Origin: GCA-2746605 sp963704835 | GTDB taxonomy: Bacteria; Bacteroidota; Ignavibacteria; Ignavibacteriales; Melioribacteraceae | NCBI GenBank assembly: GCA_963704835.1 | Contig: CAVPHW010000025.1 | Span: forward strand, 1-64,000 | DNA: 64,000 nt | Reading direction: 5' to 3' | Shown: in pieces, positions 56,898 through 64,000 of the stretch | Position numbering within the stretch: position 1 is the first letter of the stretch | Layout of the letters: each line of letters starts with the position of its first letter | Notes under the pieces: model-generated | What the model was told of the DNA's origin: nothing | Databases searched by the model: none | Seen by the model: the letters and a program-made list of their open reading frames with translations, nothing else | Made by a program: the position numbers and the translations under genes

Positions 56898-57476
56898 TTA
56901 GACTGAGTCAATTGATTTGCGCTTGCTTGAGAGGTTATTTTTAAACTCACTTGCCGTTAAACCGGTATTTTTTTTGAATTGTCTCGAGAGATGCTGTACA
57001 GAACTATAACCTAGCTTGTAGGCAATTTCACTAAGCGTTAATTCGTCATACTTCAGGTATTCTTTTACTTTCTCAATCTTCTGCAGAATAATATAGTGCT
57101 CGATTGTTATTCCTTCATTTTTCGAAAATAATGAACTTAGTGAACTATATTCTCTATTTATTTCTGAAGATATTTGTGATGGGAAGTTTATTTTAATCAG
57201 ATTTTCATCTTCATATTCTTGAATTACTGAAATAATTATTTTTTTAATTTTTTCAATCGTTCTTGATATACTGTCGTCTATTAGTTCAAATCCATTATCT
57301 TTTAGAATCTTAGTGATCTTGTCAATTGGCAGTTTTTCTTTTGGTAATTGAGTTTCCACTTCACCTAATGTAATTGAATTTATTACAATATTTAGTTTTT
57401 CTAATTCCTCGCGTACTACTTTTATACAGCGCGGACAAACCATATTTTTTATATATAAAATGTTTTTCGTTTTCAT
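56898..57476 (-). CDS. AraC-family regulator with N-terminal HMA-like domain
   Basis: A 192-residue protein. The N-terminus, ILYIKNMVCPRCIKVVREEL, is an HMA-like fold with MVCPRC as its CxxC loop (residues 13-16) and GFELIDD as its last strand. A C-terminal AraC pair of helix-turn-helices (LTLSEIAYKLGYSSVQHLSRQFKKNTGLTASEF, in part) follows at about 145-180. The helix-turn-helix is the DNA-binding part, and the HMA part should sense Cu(I) or another soft metal. First gene of the metal island and probably its regulator. Confidence 0.85.
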   Translation of the reverse strand: MKTKNILYIKNMVCPRCIKVVREELEKLNIVINSITLGEVETQLPKEKLPIDKITKILKDNGFELIDDSISRTIEKIKKIIISVIQEYEDENLIKINFPSQISSEINREYSSLSSLFSKNEGITIEHYIILQKIEKVKEYLKYDELTLSEIAYKLGYSSVQHLSRQFKKNTGLTASEFKNNLSSKRKSIDSV

Positions 57477-57676
57477 TTTCTATCAATTTGCTTTGGTTCT
57501 TTTAACAATCTGTTTTAAAAGATACAAATAATACACAAAATATTAGTTAGTAGAAATATTTCCGTTTATTTTAAACAGAGGGTTTTGGTTGTATCTTAAT
57601 AAATAGACTTGCATAGTTTCAGCTTTTTTAATACAATAGTGTTTAAAATGTAATTATTATTTTGAAAGGGATGCCA

Positions 57677-58219
57677 ATGTTAATGGTAAAAGATGTGGAT
57701 TTAACACCTAATCCGCAAGCACTCAAGTTTATTCTAAACGAAAAATTACTTACGAGAGAGACGAGAAGCTTTAAAAATGTAATGGAAGCCGAAAGCGACC
57801 CATTAGCTAAAGCTATTTTTGAGCTTGAAGGTGTTGTCTCAGTTTTTTATATGGACAGATTTATTACAATTGAAAAAGAGCAAAATGTAAGCTGGGGTAA
57901 AATCCAAATGCCCTTTGTCAATTTAATTAAGAATTTCGATAAAAATTTAATTCCAGCCGAATCTGAGCAAACTGGTTCCACCGAGAATGATACAGAAACA
58001 TTAAAACACATAAATGATTTACTTGATAAACGTGTGCGACCTGCTCTTGCTGGTGATGGTGGCGGACTTGAAGTTTTAAATCTTCACGAAAAAACATTAA
58101 CTATTCGTTATCAAGGTGCTTGTGGAAGCTGCCCAAGTGCGATTCAAGGTACTTTGGTTGCAATTGAAAATTTGTTGAAGAGAGAAATTGATCCTGCTAT
58201 GGAAGTAGTTAGCGGATAA
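57677..58219 (+). CDS. NifU/Nfu-type Fe-S cluster scaffold
   Basis: A 180-residue protein with an Nfu N-terminal domain (LTPNPQALKFILNEKL, PLAKAIFELEGVVSVFYMDRFITIEK) and a NifU C-terminal domain with GACGSCPSAIQGTL, whose CxxC binds a transferable 4Fe-4S cluster. The start is uncertain: AAAGGG ends six bases before ATG 57677, and a TTG (57662), ATG (57671) and ATG (57683) are other options. It is divergent from the metal regulator. Confidence 0.92.
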   Translation: MLMVKDVDLTPNPQALKFILNEKLLTRETRSFKNVMEAESDPLAKAIFELEGVVSVFYMDRFITIEKEQNVSWGKIQMPFVNLIKNFDKNLIPAESEQTGSTENDTETLKHINDLLDKRVRPALAGDGGGLEVLNLHEKTLTIRYQGACGSCPSAIQGTLVAIENLLKREIDPAMEVVSG

Positions 58220-58239
58220 AAAACATCGCAAATTATTTA

Positions 58240-59067
58240 TTATAGTCTTGGTATTCCAATAGAATAGCTAGACTTTTGTTTTATTTCTTTTTTTATTAAT
58301 AAGACTCCCAATACGAAAAGATCAATCGAACAAGTTACAATCTCATTATTACTCAGTTCTTTCCACGCTCTGTTCATTTCTTGGTTATAATTATTATCAT
58401 CAATAATTATAATTGAATTGTCCGATAATATTGGTTTAATTGTTTCGAAATATTCTAGTGTTGAATTCAAGTTATGATTACCATCCATAAATACAAAATC
58501 AAATGTCTTCTTCTCTTTAACAATTTTGGGCAAAGATTCTTCAAATCTTCCTACTCTTAATTCAATGTTATCTAATTTTAATAGATTGAAATTATTTTTT
58601 GCTATTTCAGCTCTTTCAGGTGACCCCTCAAGTGTAATAATTCTTCCTTTATTATTCATTCTTAGTGCAGAGCTTTGGTATGCCGCTGAAATTCCGATAC
58701 AAGAGCCAATCTCTAAACAATTTTTAGGTTCAAATTCTCTAATTAAATTAAAAATTAATGTTGACCAAAACTTAGACTTACTGCTAATTTTTGCAAGTTT
58801 AGAAACCAAAACGAATTCATTTGTTTTATTCCATTCATGAATTTTATGGTTAGATTTTAACCAAAAATTTCTAATACTTTCTATCTCATTGATGATTTCT
58901 TTTTCACCAGGATCTATACTGTTTTGAATACTTTTTTCAATTGAACTTACCAGCTTGGAGATTACCTGACTTTTATTTTGTTTTACCTTTAAAAGAGTAG
59001 TTTTCTGTCGGAGAACATGATAAAAAAATGAAGGGATTCTACTTATTCTCCAAACAAACATTTTCAT
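58240..59067 (-). CDS. SAM-dependent O-methyltransferase-like protein
   Basis: A 275-residue class I methyltransferase of the Methyltransf_24/O-methyltransferase-3 type. The SAM motifs are NCLEIGSCIGISAAYQSSAL (motif I), IITLEGSPERAEIAKNNF (acidic motif II) and FDFVFMDGNHNLNSTLEYF, IIIIDDNNYNQEM. The N-terminal 40 residues are basic and hydrophobic but not a clear signal. Substrate unknown. It converges on the Nfu gene, with 20 bases between the stops. Confidence 0.85.
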   Translation of the reverse strand: MKMFVWRISRIPSFFYHVLRQKTTLLKVKQNKSQVISKLVSSIEKSIQNSIDPGEKEIINEIESIRNFWLKSNHKIHEWNKTNEFVLVSKLAKISSKSKFWSTLIFNLIREFEPKNCLEIGSCIGISAAYQSSALRMNNKGRIITLEGSPERAEIAKNNFNLLKLDNIELRVGRFEESLPKIVKEKKTFDFVFMDGNHNLNSTLEYFETIKPILSDNSIIIIDDNNYNQEMNRAWKELSNNEIVTCSIDLFVLGVLLIKKEIKQKSSYSIGIPRL

Positions 59068-59200
59068 ACTTAATCCTTATAATAACAAGGTGTTAAATTG
59101 CAAACATGAAAGATAAATAAAACTATTCTATAATATTTTCTCAATTAGTAACAAAGGTTTCTTAGTTTAAAACTAAAGAATATTGTTGATATAGAAGGGA

Positions 59201-59219
59201 AAAGCGGCAGTGCCGCTTT
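59201..59219. terminator. bidirectional terminator hairpin
   Basis: The stem AAAGCGGCA / TGCCGCTTT is followed by TTTTTTATTTT on the + strand and by TTTTCCC on the minus strand. It lies next to the stop of the 54-residue gene on the minus strand. Confidence 0.8.
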
Positions 59220-59220
59220 T

Positions 59221-59385
59221 TTATTTTATAGTAGTAACTTTACTTATATCGTCTAATTTTACAAAGCTTTCTTGAAATTTAAAGCTTCCTTTTTCTGATT
59301 TAAGTGTTCTAATAACTTTAACATTAAGATCCGCTTTCTTTCCAGATCCTTTTGATTTATCCGCAAATGTTTGCTTTTTAGCCAT
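59221..59385 (-). CDS. conserved-looking small basic protein, 54 residues
   Basis: A 54-residue frame starting ATG 59385 with GGAG upstream and stopping at a terminator. It reads KKQTFADKSKGSGKKADLN, then VKVIRTLKSEKGSFKFQESFV and KLDDISKVTTIK. The mix of a basic start and a beta-rich C-terminus looks like a real small cytosolic protein. The proper ribosome site and terminator support it. Family not recognised. Confidence 0.7.
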   Translation of the reverse strand: MAKKQTFADKSKGSGKKADLNVKVIRTLKSEKGSFKFQESFVKLDDISKVTTIK

Positions 59386-59484
59386 TTTATTCTCCGATAA
59401 TTTGAATGCAAATTTAGTAAAAAAAAGCTTTAAATGAAATATCTTTACTCACTTCGCACAATGTAAGCAAGTAAAAATTATATC

Positions 59485-61440
59485 CTAACTTTGAAATAGC
59501 AATAAATCAACTAAAACATGTCCACTTTCTTCTAAAAATGGATCTTCCACTTTTAGGCTCTTTTTTGTTACTTCTTTTTTATCAATAATTTCAATTGTTT
59601 TACTTTTTTCTCTTTCCTCATCTCTTTGCTTTCTTTTCAGCTCTCGATCATCTCTCTCTTTTTTTCTCTGTTCTTCATTTAACGAAAACTCCACTTTATC
59701 TTTTGTTGCATTGTATTCTTTAATATCCTCTAACAAATAAACAAATTCAGATTCTTTTAAAATTCTTTTTTGGTGTTTTTCAATCAAAGAAGGCAAAATA
59801 TTTTTAAAATCTCCATATTTCTTAAATTTACTGGTCGCAATTTGATCCCATTTTAGAGCACTTGGCATTGAGCTTTCACCATACTCATTAGCATCAACTG
59901 CCGATGGGAATTTTACATCTGGAACCACACCAAGATTTTGAGTACTACTTCCATTAATTCTGTAATACTTTGCTATTGTTAATTTTAATTGCCCACCTTG
60001 ATCACCAGCTGAAGGAACAAATCTATCTAAATTAATTAAATTCTGAACTGTTCCTTTTCCATACGATTGCTCACCAAGAACAATTCCTCTGCCATAATCT
60101 TGAATAGCAGCTGAAAATATTTCTGATGCTGAAGCACTATATCTATTTATAATAACTGCCATTGGTCCTTTGTATTCAATAGTAGGATCTGGGTCATTTT
60201 CAACATCAATTGCTCCGCCTGATTGTCTTACTTGCACAACTGGACCATCCTCAATAAATAGGCCGGTCAATTCAATGGCTTCATCTAAAGCTCCGCCGCC
60301 ATTATTTCTTAAATCGACTATTATACCATCAATTTTTTCATCATTTAATTCTTTTATAATTTTTTGTACATCCTTAGTGGTGCTTCTATAATCATTTGTC
60401 CCATTTCGCTTTGCTTCAAAATCCACATAAAAACTAGGAATCTCAATTACACCAAGTTTAAAATCAGTCTGACCTTCTCTAATTGTTATCACTTTCTTTT
60501 GCGCAGCTTGTTCTTCTAATTTAACTTTATCTCTAACAATAGAAATCGTATCTGGCTTTGAATCAATTCCATTTTTAGCTCTTAGAATAGAGAGTCTAAC
60601 AGTTGTGCCCTTGTCTCCTCTAATAATATCAACAACATCATCAATTCTCCAACCTAGTACATCAACAATTTCATCATCTCCTTGTCCAACTCCAATAATT
60701 AGATCATCGGCAGCTATATTATTAGCCTTAAAAGCAGGTCCACCCGGAACAATATTTACTACTTTTGTATAGTCATTATCAGATCTAAGTGTTGCACCTA
60801 TTCCTTCTAATGATAATTTCATTCTGATATTAAAATTTTCAGAAGTTCTGGGAGCTAAATAATTTGAGTGTGGATCTATTGCTTCCGCGAATGAATTTAA
60901 ATAAAGTTGAAAAACATCTTCCGATTTAAATTGCAAAATTGCTTTGTGGTAATTTTGGTATCGCTTAATTAATGTTTCTTTTGTTTTTTCCCATTCCTGA
61001 CCACTTAGCTTTAAATTTAATGCCTCATTTTTTAATTTTTTTCTCCATAATTCATCAATTTCCGCAGAGCTATTTAACCACTCATCTTTCTCTCTATCTA
61101 CCTTAAAGGATTCATTTATAGTAAAATCAAATTCTTTACCCATGTTATTTAGGACATATTCAATCCGTTCGTTCATTCTCTTTTTGTAAGCATTAAAAAT
61201 TGTATAAGCAGGTAATAGTTTTCCTAAGTAAAGGTTTTCGTCGAACTCATATCTGTACTTCTCAAACTCATCAACGTCAGATTTCAAAAAATATGATTTG
61301 TTATAGTCTAAAGAATTTATATAATTATCAAAAATTACAGATGAAAGTGAATCATTTAATTCAATCTTCTTGTAGTGATATCTTGATAGTATTCTAGTAA
61401 CCATTTTGTTAATTTCAGGGTAGAAATCTAAGCGGTTCAA
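59485..61440 (-). CDS. tail-specific (carboxy-terminal) protease, S41 family
   Basis: A Tsp/Prc-type protease. VTRILSRYHYKKIELNDSLSS and SLDYNKSYFLKSDVDEFEKYR are the N-terminal domain, MKLSLEGIGATLRSDNDYTKVV starts the PDZ domain (about residues 205-285, in part) and the protease core has YSASASEIFSAAIQDYGRGI (nucleophile Ser) and GEQSYGKGTVQNLI (general-base Lys). The C-terminal 200 residues are charged. The annotated frame begins at TTG 61440, but the true start is ATG 61552, one +1 frameshift upstream. It degrades proteins from their C-termini in the periplasm. Confidence 0.93.
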   Translation of the reverse strand: MNRLDFYPEINKMVTRILSRYHYKKIELNDSLSSVIFDNYINSLDYNKSYFLKSDVDEFEKYRYEFDENLYLGKLLPAYTIFNAYKKRMNERIEYVLNNMGKEFDFTINESFKVDREKDEWLNSSAEIDELWRKKLKNEALNLKLSGQEWEKTKETLIKRYQNYHKAILQFKSEDVFQLYLNSFAEAIDPHSNYLAPRTSENFNIRMKLSLEGIGATLRSDNDYTKVVNIVPGGPAFKANNIAADDLIIGVGQGDDEIVDVLGWRIDDVVDIIRGDKGTTVRLSILRAKNGIDSKPDTISIVRDKVKLEEQAAQKKVITIREGQTDFKLGVIEIPSFYVDFEAKRNGTNDYRSTTKDVQKIIKELNDEKIDGIIVDLRNNGGGALDEAIELTGLFIEDGPVVQVRQSGGAIDVENDPDPTIEYKGPMAVIINRYSASASEIFSAAIQDYGRGIVLGEQSYGKGTVQNLINLDRFVPSAGDQGGQLKLTIAKYYRINGSSTQNLGVVPDVKFPSAVDANEYGESSMPSALKWDQIATSKFKKYGDFKNILPSLIEKHQKRILKESEFVYLLEDIKEYNATKDKVEFSLNEEQRKKERDDRELKRKQRDEEREKSKTIEIIDKKEVTKKSLKVEDPFLEESGHVLVDLLLFQS

Positions 61441-61552
61441 TAACTTTGTTTGAGTCTAATATTTGATTTTGAGCATGTAAATCGTCAGCAGTATTTTTTT
61501 GACAATTACTAAAAAGTACAATTGCCAAAAGTAGAATAAAATATTTTTTCAT
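61441..61552 (-). other. lipoprotein signal part of the protease gene, other frame
   Basis: From ATG 61552 the frame reads KKYFILLLAIVLFSNCQKN, with lipobox Cys, then HAQNQILDSNKVIEPLRF and so joins YPEINKMVTRILSRYHY of the next frame. Removing one base of AAA at 61424-61426 joins them into about 688 residues. The overall span 59485-61552 is a multiple of three plus one. Confidence 0.8.
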
Positions 61553-61668
61553 TTATGTTCTTCCAATCTTATAATTTAGGGTTGATACAATAAAAACCAA
61601 ATAATGTTTCATTGCAAGGCGTAGAAATATAAGAAAATTAGTTTGTTAATAAAAAACAGGTCTTAGTT

Positions 61669-62010
61669 ATGAGTGTTGAAGAAGTACGAAAATATTGTTT
61701 AGTGAAAAATGGAGTCTCAGAAAGTTTTCCGTTTGATGAACAGACATTGGTATTTAAAATCGCAAATAAAATGTTCTGCCTATTAAGCATCTTCCCGCCA
61801 TTTAGCATAAACCTAAAAGGCGACCCTGACAAGATTATTGAGTTAAAGGAAGAACATGAAGAAATAAAACCTGGTTTTCATATGAACAAAAAACATTGGA
61901 TAACAATCGGTCTTGAAGGAAATTTAGATAAAAATTTTATTGAGAGTTTAATAGATGATTCTTACAATCTTGTTTCAAAGGGGTTAACCCAAAAGGATTG
62001 GATTAGATAA
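61669..62010 (+). CDS. MmcQ/YjbR-family protein
   Basis: A 113-residue YjbR-fold protein: VEEVRKYCLVKNGVSESFPFD, TLVFKIANKMFCLLSIFPP, INLKGDPDKIIELKEEHEEIKPGFHMNKKHWITI (in part) are the full set of family blocks, ending SYNLVSKGLTQKDW. Function not established; the fold resembles CyaY. It converges on dnaA with a long hairpin between the stops. Confidence 0.9.
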   Translation: MSVEEVRKYCLVKNGVSESFPFDEQTLVFKIANKMFCLLSIFPPFSINLKGDPDKIIELKEEHEEIKPGFHMNKKHWITIGLEGNLDKNFIESLIDDSYNLVSKGLTQKDWIR

Positions 62011-62035
62011 TTGACCGGAGGGTTCCCCCGGTCAA
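62011..62035. terminator. hairpin between convergent YjbR and dnaA genes
   Basis: TTGACCGGAGGG / CCCCCGGTCAA forms a long GC-rich stem with a two-base loop. No T-run follows, so it may act as a transcription barrier rather than a classical terminator. Confidence 0.6.
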
Positions 62036-62065
62036 ATTATCTTGCATTCATTAACTAACAGAAGT

Positions 62066-63481
62066 TTATATCCCCAACTCAAGTTTATTTCTTAACCCAC
62101 TAACCGTTTCGTTAAGTGACATATCTTCGGAAGTTAATTTTTCAATATTATTAAAAGCGTGAATTACTGTTGAGTGATCCCTACCGCCAAAATGAAGACC
62201 TATTGTCTTTAGTGAGGATTTGGTCAGTTTTTTTGATAAGTACATCGCAATTTGCCTAGCCAAGACCACTTCTTTTTTTCTATTCTTTTCTCTAACCTTG
62301 TTTTCATCAACATTTAACTTTTTGCAAACAATATTTGTAATGCTATCAATTGAAATGTTGGTTTCTTTTCTTGTAGAAATTTCTTTTACTGTTTTTCTTG
62401 CCAATTCAAAATCAATTTCTTTACCGCTTAATGAAGAATTTGCAAGCAATTTAATTAAGCAGCCTTCAAGTTCTCTAATATTTGATGTAATATTATAAGC
62501 TATATAATCTAAAATTTCATTGGATAAAGAAATACCAAAACTATCACCTTTGTTCTTAAGAATTGCAATTCTGGTTTCAAAATCCGGGGCTTGAACATCT
62601 GCAGTTAATCCCCACTGAAATCTTGATATTAATCTATCATTCATTCCTTTCAAATCTTTTGGGGGTCTATCGCTGGAAAGTATTATCTGCTTCCTAGCTT
62701 GGTGCAAATTATTAAATATGTGGAAAAAGAGATCTTGTGTCTTCTCTCTTCCAGTAAGAAATTGAATATCATCAATAATTATTACATCAACTTCATTGTA
62801 AAAACTAGAGAACTCTGCCACATTGTTGGTTTGTATCGATTCAACAAATTGTGTTGTAAAAATATCTGCAGAAAGGTAAATGATTTTCTTTGATGGAAAT
62901 TTATTAACAATATTATTACCAATTGCTTGAATTAAATGAGTTTTGCCAAGCCCAACTCCACCATAAATAAATAATGGATTAAATGATGTCTCGCCCGGAT
63001 TATCAGAAATAGCAATTGCCGCAGCTCTAGCCAACTGGTTTGCTTCTCCTTTTACAAAATTATCAAAAGTATAACGTGGACTAAGATGCGTTTCAAAATC
63101 AGTTTTTGTTTGAGTTGGTTCAGGCTTCTTTACCTCAACAATTGGGCTATCAAATAATGATGGATCGTCTTTTTCATCTTCATTTATTATATAGACCAAT
63201 TTCGCATCAGAACCAAGAATTTGATTTATAGTTTTGTTGATAAGTGTGTTGTAATGTTCTTCAATCCATTCAATAAAAAAATTATTTGGCACAAGAATTC
63301 GCAAAGTGTTCTCTTCCAAATCATACGGCTTTATTGGTAAAAACCATGTATTATAAGTTATATTAGAAACATTTTGCTTAATTAACTTCAAACATTCCTT
63401 CCAAGTTTGAGCTGAATTAGCTGCAATTTCTTTTGATTTGCTAAGTGATGATATTTTTAAGTTATCCACAGTTTTCAACAA
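62066..63481 (-). CDS. dnaA: chromosomal replication initiator DnaA
   Basis: A 471-residue AAA+ initiator. Domain I begins TWKECLKLIKQNVSNITYNTWF. Walker A is GGVGLGKTHLIQAIGN, Walker B is VIIIDDIQFLTGREKTQDLFF (in part), sensor II is NIRELEGCLIKLL, and the DNA-binding signature GLHFGGRDHSTVIHAFNNIEKL (in part) sits in domain IV. The first in-frame start is TTG at 63481; a GTG at 63469 lies inside a DnaA box and is an alternative. No ATG exists before domain I. It drives initiation at the adjacent origin. Confidence 0.97.
   Translation of the reverse strand: MLKTVDNLKISSLSKSKEIAANSAQTWKECLKLIKQNVSNITYNTWFLPIKPYDLEENTLRILVPNNFFIEWIEEHYNTLINKTINQILGSDAKLVYIINEDEKDDPSLFDSPIVEVKKPEPTQTKTDFETHLSPRYTFDNFVKGEANQLARAAAIAISDNPGETSFNPLFIYGGVGLGKTHLIQAIGNNIVNKFPSKKIIYLSADIFTTQFVESIQTNNVAEFSSFYNEVDVIIIDDIQFLTGREKTQDLFFHIFNNLHQARKQIILSSDRPPKDLKGMNDRLISRFQWGLTADVQAPDFETRIAILKNKGDSFGISLSNEILDYIAYNITSNIRELEGCLIKLLANSSLSGKEIDFELARKTVKEISTRKETNISIDSITNIVCKKLNVDENKVREKNRKKEVVLARQIAMYLSKKLTKSSLKTIGLHFGGRDHSTVIHAFNNIEKLTSEDMSLNETVSGLRNKLELGI
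63462..63470 (+). promoter_or_regulatory. DnaA box, perfect consensus
   Basis: TTATCCACA exactly, inside the first codons of the dnaA frame (it creates the GTG GAT AAC reading). It is followed at once by TTTTCAACA (63471-63479), a weaker box. A box in this place would support autoregulation of dnaA. Confidence 0.85.
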
Positions 63482-64000
63482 AATTTTAATCGGTTAAACA
63501 ATACTTCAAATACTTTTTATAATTTTCTTCACAAAAATTGTTAACAATTTATCAACAACCCATATTTTCGTTAAATCATTTTGTTACAATGCGTTATGGG
63601 TTTAATCTAAAAGATAATAACAGATAAAGCTTGTAAATCAATGATATTTTGAAAGACTAATTGAGCATGAAACGTTTCACATTTTTAACTTGTCAACAAC
63701 TTATCAACATGTGTTTTGTCTTTCAACTTGAGATTAAAATAGGGCAAAAATCTATCTTGAACAAATTAATTTTTTCGATATTTTCTAATCCATTGTTATA
63801 TAATAAAATAAAATTATTACTTAATGTGGTTCGTTTATTTTGCTAATTAGTATTATTTTATCAAAGGAAAATTATTATGTTTTAATAATGAATCGTTAAC
63901 AATTTCTAAGTGATTGTTTTCTTTAATAAATGGAATATAGCTCAATTATTTTAGTTACATTTTACTAATTTTAGTGCAGTCTTTAATAAACTATTTGGAT
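63482..64000. other. probable oriC region
   Basis: About 520 very AT-rich bases directly upstream of dnaA, without a supportable gene. DnaA-box matches are TTATCAACA at 63549-63557, TTGTCAACA at 63690-63698 and TTATCAACA at 63701-63709, added to the two boxes in the dnaA start. TTGTTAACAA palindromes occur near 63538-63547. Long A/T tracts at 63750-63860 could serve as an unwinding element. A 61-codon frame here is not convincing as a gene. Confidence 0.75.

Noticed and set aside
8068..61552. A shared programmed +1 slip motif (CTT-G at several junctions, as in prfB)
   Set aside because: CTT precedes the junction in only a few cases (DUF937, CDF, copA, czcA-like); the other sites share nothing, and no stop codon or Shine-Dalgarno-like stimulator sits consistently next to them.
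63661..63846. 61-codon frame in the oriC region starting MSMKRFTF
   Set aside because: It has no ribosome site, does not match RpmH despite the MKR start, and lies across DnaA boxes.
1..64000. tRNA, rRNA, tmRNA, CRISPR or known riboswitch
   Set aside because: No cloverleaf, rRNA core, regular repeat-spacer pattern or recognisable aptamer was found on reading the intergenic regions.

Overview
The window is an AT-rich bacterial chromosome segment. Gene content points to the Bacteroidota/Chlorobi-Ignavibacteria side of the tree: a long-form PruA, a DUF6090 protein, a TonB receptor with an N-terminal carboxypeptidase-regulatory-like domain, a lipoprotein-type tail-specific protease, HMBD-domain metal proteins and the CusC-CusB-CusA gene style. 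No rRNA, tRNA or CRISPR was seen, so the taxon is an inference from protein families.

Layout. 1-1317: a complete IS3-family insertion sequence whose left inverted repeat is the first base of the window. 1386-7956: pruA, a SWIB-domain protein, an ACT-like protein, a Tat-type sugar isomerase, a lipoprotein and a DUF6090 protein. 8.0-26.8 kb: an accessory array of small enzyme genes, mostly on the + strand and drawn repeatedly from the same families (VOC/PhnB, dihydrofolate-reductase-like RibD C-terminal, NTF2-like, SRPBCC, YdeI/OmpD-associated, DUF1801, DinB, YjbR). Several gene remnants lie between them. A TonB receptor paired with a Cys-rich secreted protein interrupts the array, and a 5'-truncated GH5-CBM6 glycosidase sits between two copies of another gene's start. 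27-37 kb: an OmpA-family protein and a nitrogen-assimilation cluster on the minus strand (P-II, AmtB, an outer-membrane porin-like protein, GltB, GltD). 37.2-38.9 kb: dodecin, HtpX and a DUF937 protein. 39-57.5 kb: an 18-kb heavy-metal resistance island, all on the minus strand, with two complete CBA-type RND efflux systems, a CDF exporter, a CopA ATPase, a CopZ-like chaperone, three small HMBD proteins, two small secreted proteins and a regulator that fuses a metal-binding-like domain to an AraC helix-turn-helix. 57.6-64 kb: an Nfu-type Fe-S scaffold, a methyltransferase, a 54-residue unrecognised protein, a tail-specific protease, a YjbR protein, dnaA and a probable oriC with DnaA boxes.

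The most striking property is a run of gene-breaking single-base lesions. In fourteen genes the two or three pieces of one recognisable protein are offset, and in every unambiguous case the offset equals one extra base (17 sites). None needs a missing base and none involves a simple nonsense mutation. Each site can be explained by one extra base in a run of two or more identical bases. Two more genes have a net +2 offset, which could be two extra bases or one missing base. Insertion-biased sequence error is the simplest explanation. The lesions cluster in accessory and metal genes, while several long genes (gltB, gltD, pruA, the 1062-residue CusA, dnaA) are clean, so resequencing or peptide data are needed to exclude real decay or +1 recoding. 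Frameshifted genes are listed over their full reconstructed extent.
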